Source: Streptomyces chryseus (GTDB lineage Bacteria > Actinomycetota > Actinomycetes > Streptomycetales > Streptomycetaceae). From it: DNA of 64,000 nucleotides. The notes beneath the pieces were generated by a model. It saw nothing but the letters and a program-made list of their open reading frames with translations, searched no databases and was not told the DNA's origin. Both the position numbers and the translations under genes were made by a program. The stretch spans positions 62,001 to 126,000 of the forward strand of contig NZ_BMVO01000004.1 in the NCBI RefSeq assembly GCF_014650755.1, given 5' to 3'. Positions 60,047-64,000 of this stretch are shown here, piece by piece (position 1 is the stretch's first letter; the number at the start of each line of letters is the position of its first letter).

Positions 60047-61597
60047 TCAGCCGAGCCAGGACCGGCGTGCGGGCCGGCGCCGGGAGCGCGCGTACGACAT
60101 GCCGAAGCCGACGAGCAGCACCCCCACGGCACCCGCCAGGGCCGAGGCGAGCATCACCGTGTTCTCGCCCCACGACGACGTGAGGGCGGCCGCACCGCCG
60201 GTCAGCCCGGTGGCGTCGGTCTTGGTACCGACGTCGGCGCCCTTGCGGGTGTCGGAGCCGGCGGTGGGCAGGGCGACGTACGGGAAGGTGTCGCCGAACT
60301 TCTTGTCGTTGGCGTCGACCGCGTCGCCCAGGTCGTTCTTGGCACCGACGAGTTCGCCCTCGACGGTCTGCAGCGCGATGTCCAGCACGTCGTCCGTGAG
60401 CCGGCGCCCGTTCGGGAAGCCCGCGTTGTCGCCGTCCAGTACGCCGAGCCGCTTGGGCTCCGCCACCGGCTTGACGGAGGTGTTGAGGCGCAGCATCTCC
60501 GACGGGGTGACGTTGGGCGGCTGGTTGAGGTCCTTGACTCCGGTCAGGAACACCGAGACGAGGTCGTCGCGGGGCTCCTGGGGAGCCTTGATCTTGTGGA
60601 TGGCCTCGACGAGCTTCGGCAGCTCCGGTTCGGTCACGTTCTTGAGGAAGTCGCCGTCGTTCTCCGGCGAGGAGGCGTTGAACTTGTCCTTGTCCTTGAC
60701 CGGGTTGACGACCTCGTTGACCAGCGGCATGCCGAGCCGCGACACGCGCGTCCAGTGGCCGGAGGCGCTCCTGCGTTCGGTCGTCGCGTAGATGCCGACG
60801 ACCGGCTGCTCCTCGGACTCGCGGATGTACGAGGTCGGCACCTGGAGGGCGATGGTGTTGACGTTGTAGCCCTTGAGCGTGTCGTTGCCGACCTCCGACA
60901 GGTCACCGCCGTACAGCAGGTCGAAGACCCGCAGGTCGAGGAAGAACGGGTCGTCGGCCTGGCCCGCGAAGGCCTTCAGGCCGCCGGGCACCTTGCGGAC
61001 CGCCTCGTCGCGCAGCTTCTGGTAGTCGGGCATCGACGCCTTGCCGACGTTCGAGGGGGCGACGGGGAGGTTCTTCGCGACCTTGTGGCGCGAGACCGTC
61101 TTGCCGCCCTCCTTGCGGAGCAGCTCGATGTCGTACGTCTGCGTGAAGTTGAGGTCCGGATCGTCCAGGCTCTCCACGGCGCCCGTGTTGTAGAGGAAGG
61201 TGTTCTCGTTCTTCCGATGGTCCTTGAACGTGAACCGGTACAGCAGTTCGTCCTGCGCGTCACCGTCGCTGTCGATGTGCAGGTCGTAGCGCGCGTCGGT
61301 GGCGAAGGGGTAGAAGTTCGGTCCGCCCGCCGGTTCCTGGAACGGCAGCAGGTTCGCCACCAGAGTCGTCGAGTCGGGGTGGTCGGGGCTCACGAACGCG
61401 TACACGTCCGTGGTGTCGAACTGTGGCTGCCCCGAGATCAGCGGCGCCTCCCGGTGGCTGGAGGCGTTCGCCGTCCGTGGCTCCAGTACGGCCACACCGG
61501 CCGCCGCGAGACCTCCGCCGGCCAGTGCGCCGCAGGCGAGCAGAGCGATGCTCCCGCGCCTGCGCCACGTCCACACGCTTCTCCTGATTACGCCCAT
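60047..61597 (-). CDS. DUF4331 secreted/anchored protein
   Basis: A 516-residue exported protein. A signal/anchor helix lies near residues 17-40, then the DUF4331 domain with SSHREAPLISGQPQFDTTDVYAFVSPD, the family's signature start, and a C-terminal membrane helix (MLASALAGAVGVLLVGFGM) with an Arg-rich end. DUF4331 function is not known. It is the first gene of the operon with the TPR and NicO genes. Confidence 0.88.
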   Translation of the reverse strand: MGVIRRSVWTWRRRGSIALLACGALAGGGLAAAGVAVLEPRTANASSHREAPLISGQPQFDTTDVYAFVSPDHPDSTTLVANLLPFQEPAGGPNFYPFATDARYDLHIDSDGDAQDELLYRFTFKDHRKNENTFLYNTGAVESLDDPDLNFTQTYDIELLRKEGGKTVSRHKVAKNLPVAPSNVGKASMPDYQKLRDEAVRKVPGGLKAFAGQADDPFFLDLRVFDLLYGGDLSEVGNDTLKGYNVNTIALQVPTSYIRESEEQPVVGIYATTERRSASGHWTRVSRLGMPLVNEVVNPVKDKDKFNASSPENDGDFLKNVTEPELPKLVEAIHKIKAPQEPRDDLVSVFLTGVKDLNQPPNVTPSEMLRLNTSVKPVAEPKRLGVLDGDNAGFPNGRRLTDDVLDIALQTVEGELVGAKNDLGDAVDANDKKFGDTFPYVALPTAGSDTRKGADVGTKTDATGLTGGAAALTSSWGENTVMLASALAGAVGVLLVGFGMSYARSRRRPARRSWLG

Positions 61598-61719
61598 CTC
61601 GCCCGTCCTTCATCCGTCGTCTCGTCCGTCCCGGCTTGCTTGTACGTCCAGTACGTGCGGGGCGGCCGTCTTGTTCGGCTCGACGGCTGAAAGATCGGCG
61701 GGTTTCTCCGCCGGCACGC

Positions 61720-61759
61720 CGCGGGAGGGCCGCCCGGGCGCCCCGGGGGCCCTCCCGCG
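61720..61759 (-). terminator. Terminator after TetR gene
   Basis: CGCGGGAGGGCC (61720-61731) pairs perfectly with GGCCCTCCCGCG (61748-61759), 45 bases beyond the TetR stop codon on the minus strand. Confidence 0.8.
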
Positions 61760-61804
61760 ACCCCCGCGGACCAGGCGGTTTCCGCCTCCGGCCGTGCGCG
61801 GTGC

Positions 61805-62440
61805 TCACTTCACGGCGTAGTCGCCGAGCGAGCCCTCCAGCAGGTCGAAGACGCGGTGGGCGGCGACGGACACGGTCGCCGCGATCCGTTCGGTGCTCTG
61901 CCCGTCGAGGGTCAGGTCCAGGATGCGCTGGAACAGGACCCGGTGCGCGCCGCCCAGTTGGGCGGCGGCGGCCCGGGGGGTGATGTCGTCGGGGGCGGCG
62001 GCGGTCTCGGCGGCGAGGAGGCCGGCGAGCGCGTCCTCGCGCCGGTCGTGCAGATCGCGCAGCCGGCCCAGCAGCGTGGGGCTGTCGGCGATCATCCGGG
62101 CGAACACCTCTCCGGAGAACCCGATCACCGGGTCGTGCCGTTCGACCCCACCGAGGAACTCGCGCCGCAGGGCCGCGAGCGCCGACTCGCCCTCGGCGCG
62201 GGACGCGACGGTACGGGCCAGGCCCGCGGCGAATTCGTCCTGGTGGTCGAAGGCCATGTCCTCCTTGCGCGCGAAGTAGTTGGTGACCGTCTTCTTCGCG
62301 ACCCGGGCGGCCGCGGCGATCTCGGCGATCGTCGTGGCCTCGAAGCCGTTCTCGATGAACAGCCTGGTCGCCTGGTCCGAGATGAGCTGCCTGGTCTCCT
62401 GCTTCTTGGACTCACGAAGTCCCATCGGTTCGATACCCAT
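61805..62440 (-). CDS. TetR-family transcriptional regulator
   Basis: A 211-residue repressor with an N-terminal helix-turn-helix (ATTIAEIAAAARVAKKTVTNYFARKEDM) and an all-helical ligand domain. AAGG lies 7 bases before ATG 62440. It is divergent from a small basic peptide and the DUF5701 gene, with paired repeats in between, one covering its own leader, so autorepression and control of the divergent genes are likely. The ligand is unknown. Confidence 0.92.
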   Translation of the reverse strand: MGIEPMGLRESKKQETRQLISDQATRLFIENGFEATTIAEIAAAARVAKKTVTNYFARKEDMAFDHQDEFAAGLARTVASRAEGESALAALRREFLGGVERHDPVIGFSGEVFARMIADSPTLLGRLRDLHDRREDALAGLLAAETAAAPDDITPRAAAAQLGGAHRVLFQRILDLTLDGQSTERIAATVSVAAHRVFDLLEGSLGDYAVK

Positions 62441-62449
62441 GCGGCAACC

Positions 62450-62520
62450 TTACACTCGTCGCAAGTTTCGCTTGACGCGCTTCGCACAATGAGGCTAAGT
62501 TTACGTCCGTCGCAAATTTC
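62450..62520. promoter_or_regulatory. Paired TetR-type operator repeats
   Basis: TTACACTCGTCGCAAGTTTC (62450-62469) and TTACGTCCGTCGCAAATTTC (62501-62520) match at 16 of 20 bases and lie in the same orientation in the AT-rich divergent promoter. They are probably binding sites of the adjacent TetR regulator, one by each gene. Confidence 0.65.
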
Positions 62521-62563
62521 AACTCGCGGCGCACTCTCCTTCACCGCCTGCAGAAAGGCACCC

Positions 62564-62725
62564 GTGCAGCACTCCCGCAAGGCCGATCTCGCCGCAGCCC
62601 TCGACCGGAAGAACGCCGTACAGAACCGCGGGACCCAGCGTCCCATCCGCGACCTGTTGCCCGCCCCGGCACGACGCGGGGGCAACTTCCGCGCCGCCAA
62701 CGCCCCGCGCAGGGGGTCCTACTGA
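62564..62725 (+). CDS. Small basic peptide, divergent from TetR
   Basis: A 53-residue Arg/Ala/Asn-rich peptide with no membrane segment (MQHSRKADLAAALDRKNAVQ at the start). GTG 62564 has AAAGG 7 bases upstream, and the next gene begins 50 bases after its stop, so the two are likely co-transcribed from the TetR-controlled promoter. No family recognised; a leader-peptide role is an alternative. Confidence 0.5.
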   Translation: MQHSRKADLAAALDRKNAVQNRGTQRPIRDLLPAPARRGGNFRAANAPRRGSY

Positions 62726-62775
62726 CCCCGCACAGCTCGTCCGCTCCCCGACCGCCGTACGCAGGAAGGCTTCAC

Positions 62776-63423
62776 ATGACCGACTTCGACGCCGCCACCG
62801 AGTTCGACCGCCAGGTCACGACGCTCGTCGGCCTGGGGTACCCGGCCCTCGCCGGGATGACGGAAAGCGCGTTCCGCGACCTCGTCGAACCGCTGCGCGC
62901 CGCCGTCCTCGGCCGCCGGGCCACCATGGAGCCGCCGGCCGAGGGCCGCGTGCCCTTCCTGCTCGTGGTCACCAGGTCGCTCGTACCGCTGGAGGAGTCG
63001 GTGCCCCTCACCACGCTCGCCGGCAAGACGAAACCGGGCGTGATCGAACGCTTCTACGCCGAGGGCGAGCTGGAGCGGTTCGTGTCACTGAAGGAACTCG
63101 CCCTTCCCGAGGGCGAGGTGTACGTGGCCTTCGACATCGACCGGGGCGAGGAGTTCTGCGACGTCGTGCCGCTGAACGCCCTGGCGACGATCGCGGAGCG
63201 GGACCGTACGCCGCTCACCATCGAGGAGGGCCTGGCGTTCGTCACCCAGTACCCCGGTGCCCTGGCCAAGAACAAGTGCTTCTCCCTCGGCGGCAGCCGC
63301 TTCGGGGACCGCAGGGTGCCGGCGCTGTGGATCAGCAAGGGCGCCCCGAAGCTGGGCTGGTGCTGGGAGGGCAACCCGCACACCTGGCTCGGCTTCGCCT
63401 CGGCCGGCGACCGCGACGCCTGA
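62776..63423 (+). CDS. DUF5701 family protein
   Basis: A 215-residue soluble protein. Segments such as GLGYPALAGMTESAFRDLVEPL and PALWISKGAPKLGWCWEGNPHTWLGFASAG are characteristic of the actinobacterial DUF5701 family, whose function is unknown. AGGAAGG precedes ATG 62776. It is probably under the TetR regulator through the repeats upstream. Confidence 0.88.
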   Translation: MTDFDAATEFDRQVTTLVGLGYPALAGMTESAFRDLVEPLRAAVLGRRATMEPPAEGRVPFLLVVTRSLVPLEESVPLTTLAGKTKPGVIERFYAEGELERFVSLKELALPEGEVYVAFDIDRGEEFCDVVPLNALATIAERDRTPLTIEEGLAFVTQYPGALAKNKCFSLGGSRFGDRRVPALWISKGAPKLGWCWEGNPHTWLGFASAGDRDA

Positions 63424-63487
63424 GGCCCCCGCCTCGACCGCTGGGACCTGCCTCGTCACGACCGTGGCTCCCCACGGCCACCGCCGG

Positions 63488-64000
63488 TCAGGCCGTCCGT
63501 ACCACCGCCTTGTGGACGGCGCCCAGTTGGCCCGGGGCGATGCGCAGGCTCAGCGAGGAGCCCGTCGACACCACCTGCACGGAGGGGTCCTTGGACGTCA
63601 CGGAGGAGACGGGCCGCCTCCACACCACGTCGATCACGGCGCCGTCGCGCAGCGGCCCCGAGACGCACACCGTGGCCGAGCCCGCGCTCTCACGGATCAG
63701 CACGCTCGCGGGCGCGGACGCGGAGACGGCGCCCACGGTCCCGGCCAGCCAGAAGTTGATCGCGGTGAAGCCGAGCGAGGGAACACCGACGCCCTGCTGG
63801 CCGGTGGTGTTGGCGAGCACGTCGAGCCAGGAGGTGTCGGCGGCGCGGGCGGAGGTCTGCTGCGCGGTGGCGCCCGGCATCAGGACGTACGCGTACGTCG
63901 CCGAGGTCGGGTCGGTGCCGTGGTCGAACCACAGCGTCAGATAGCGGCGGGTGACGGGGGCGGTCGACCCGCCGCCGTTGATGTCCGACCAGGCCCCGGT
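63488..64000 (-). CDS. Polysaccharide lyase family 8 (hyaluronate/chondroitin/xanthan lyase), C-terminal part
   Basis: Partial gene running off the right end; the last 170 residues are visible. TGAWSDINGGGS and VTRRYLTLWFDHGTDP are C-terminal beta-sandwich signatures of PL8 lyases, followed by a C-terminal domain ending PGQLGAVHKAVVRTA. The catalytic alpha/alpha-barrel lies outside the window. It should be a secreted enzyme cleaving uronate polysaccharides, a second lyase besides the PL6 at 27061. Confidence 0.85.
   Translation of the reverse strand, partial: TGAWSDINGGGSTAPVTRRYLTLWFDHGTDPTSATYAYVLMPGATAQQTSARAADTSWLDVLANTTGQQGVGVPSLGFTAINFWLAGTVGAVSASAPASVLIRESAGSATVCVSGPLRDGAVIDVVWRRPVSSVTSKDPSVQVVSTGSSLSLRIAPGQLGAVHKAVVRTA

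Noticed and set aside
57305..61690. Long plus-strand frames opposite the NicO, TPR and DUF4331 genes
   Set aside because: No domains, low-complexity products made of Arg/Val/Gly, and wholly antisense to convincing genes.

Overview
The window is high-GC actinobacterial DNA, almost certainly from a Streptomyces chromosome. The evidence is strong third-position GC bias with long stop-free shadow frames, GTG and TTG starts, GTGA start/stop overlaps, a CebR-type cellulose operator, a TTA (bldA-type) codon, streptogrisin-like proteases, an F420-linked enzyme and a PP2C/RsbW-type signalling set. I saw no rRNA, tRNA, CRISPR array, insertion sequence or phage gene. The mix of secreted hydrolases, small biosynthetic clusters and several decaying genes suggests an accessory or chromosome-arm region.

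Layout: 0.1-7.1 kb holds a Ser/Thr kinase, an amino-acid permease and a membrane-lipid group (YihY-type membrane protein, PAP2-diacylglycerol-kinase fusion, second PAP2 phosphatase). 7.6-10.9 kb holds a lasso-peptide operon (precursor A, cyclase C and a fused B1-B2 leader-binding/peptidase protein, all joined by GTGA overlaps) next to a one-helix 43-residue membrane peptide with its own promoter and terminator. 11.2-16.1 kb holds a ROK regulator, a class B penicillin-binding protein and an ABC exporter whose promoter is a textbook SoxR box with a probable leaderless start. 16.3-24.9 kb holds a secreted S1 protease, a hemerythrin, an MFS carrier, a Castor/Pollux-type RCK protein, a deleted MFS pseudogene and a PAS-PAS-GAF-PP2C phosphatase.

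25-34 kb mixes decay and secretion: a frameshifted patatin-like pseudogene, a PL6 polysaccharide lyase, a DUF4232 lipoprotein, a small membrane protein, and an NRPS (A-T-reductase) fragment fused by deletion to a 5'-truncated P450. 34.7-38.5 kb pairs a sigma-factor-like/zinc-finger/TM/ricin-lectin protein with a CBM2-GH6 cellulase under CebR-type operators. 39.8-40.7 kb is a Ddn-type nitroreductase fused to hemerythrin.

40.9-47.9 kb is a compact operon (glycosyltransferase 4, Gfo/Idh dehydrogenase, SDR-aminotransferase fusion, NUDIX, inositol-phosphatase-like enzyme, MFS exporter) that looks like an aminosugar or aminocyclitol pathway with export. 48.2-56.6 kb holds a thioesterase, an RsbW-like ATPase, an FG-GAP remnant, a secreted alpha/beta hydrolase with Calx-beta-like repeats, a HisC-like aminotransferase and a membrane-anchored S1 protease. 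56.8-61.6 kb is a NicO-type metal transporter/TPR/DUF4331 operon. 61.8-64 kb holds a TetR regulator facing a small basic peptide and a DUF5701 gene, then the 3' part of a PL8 polysaccharide lyase running off the window.
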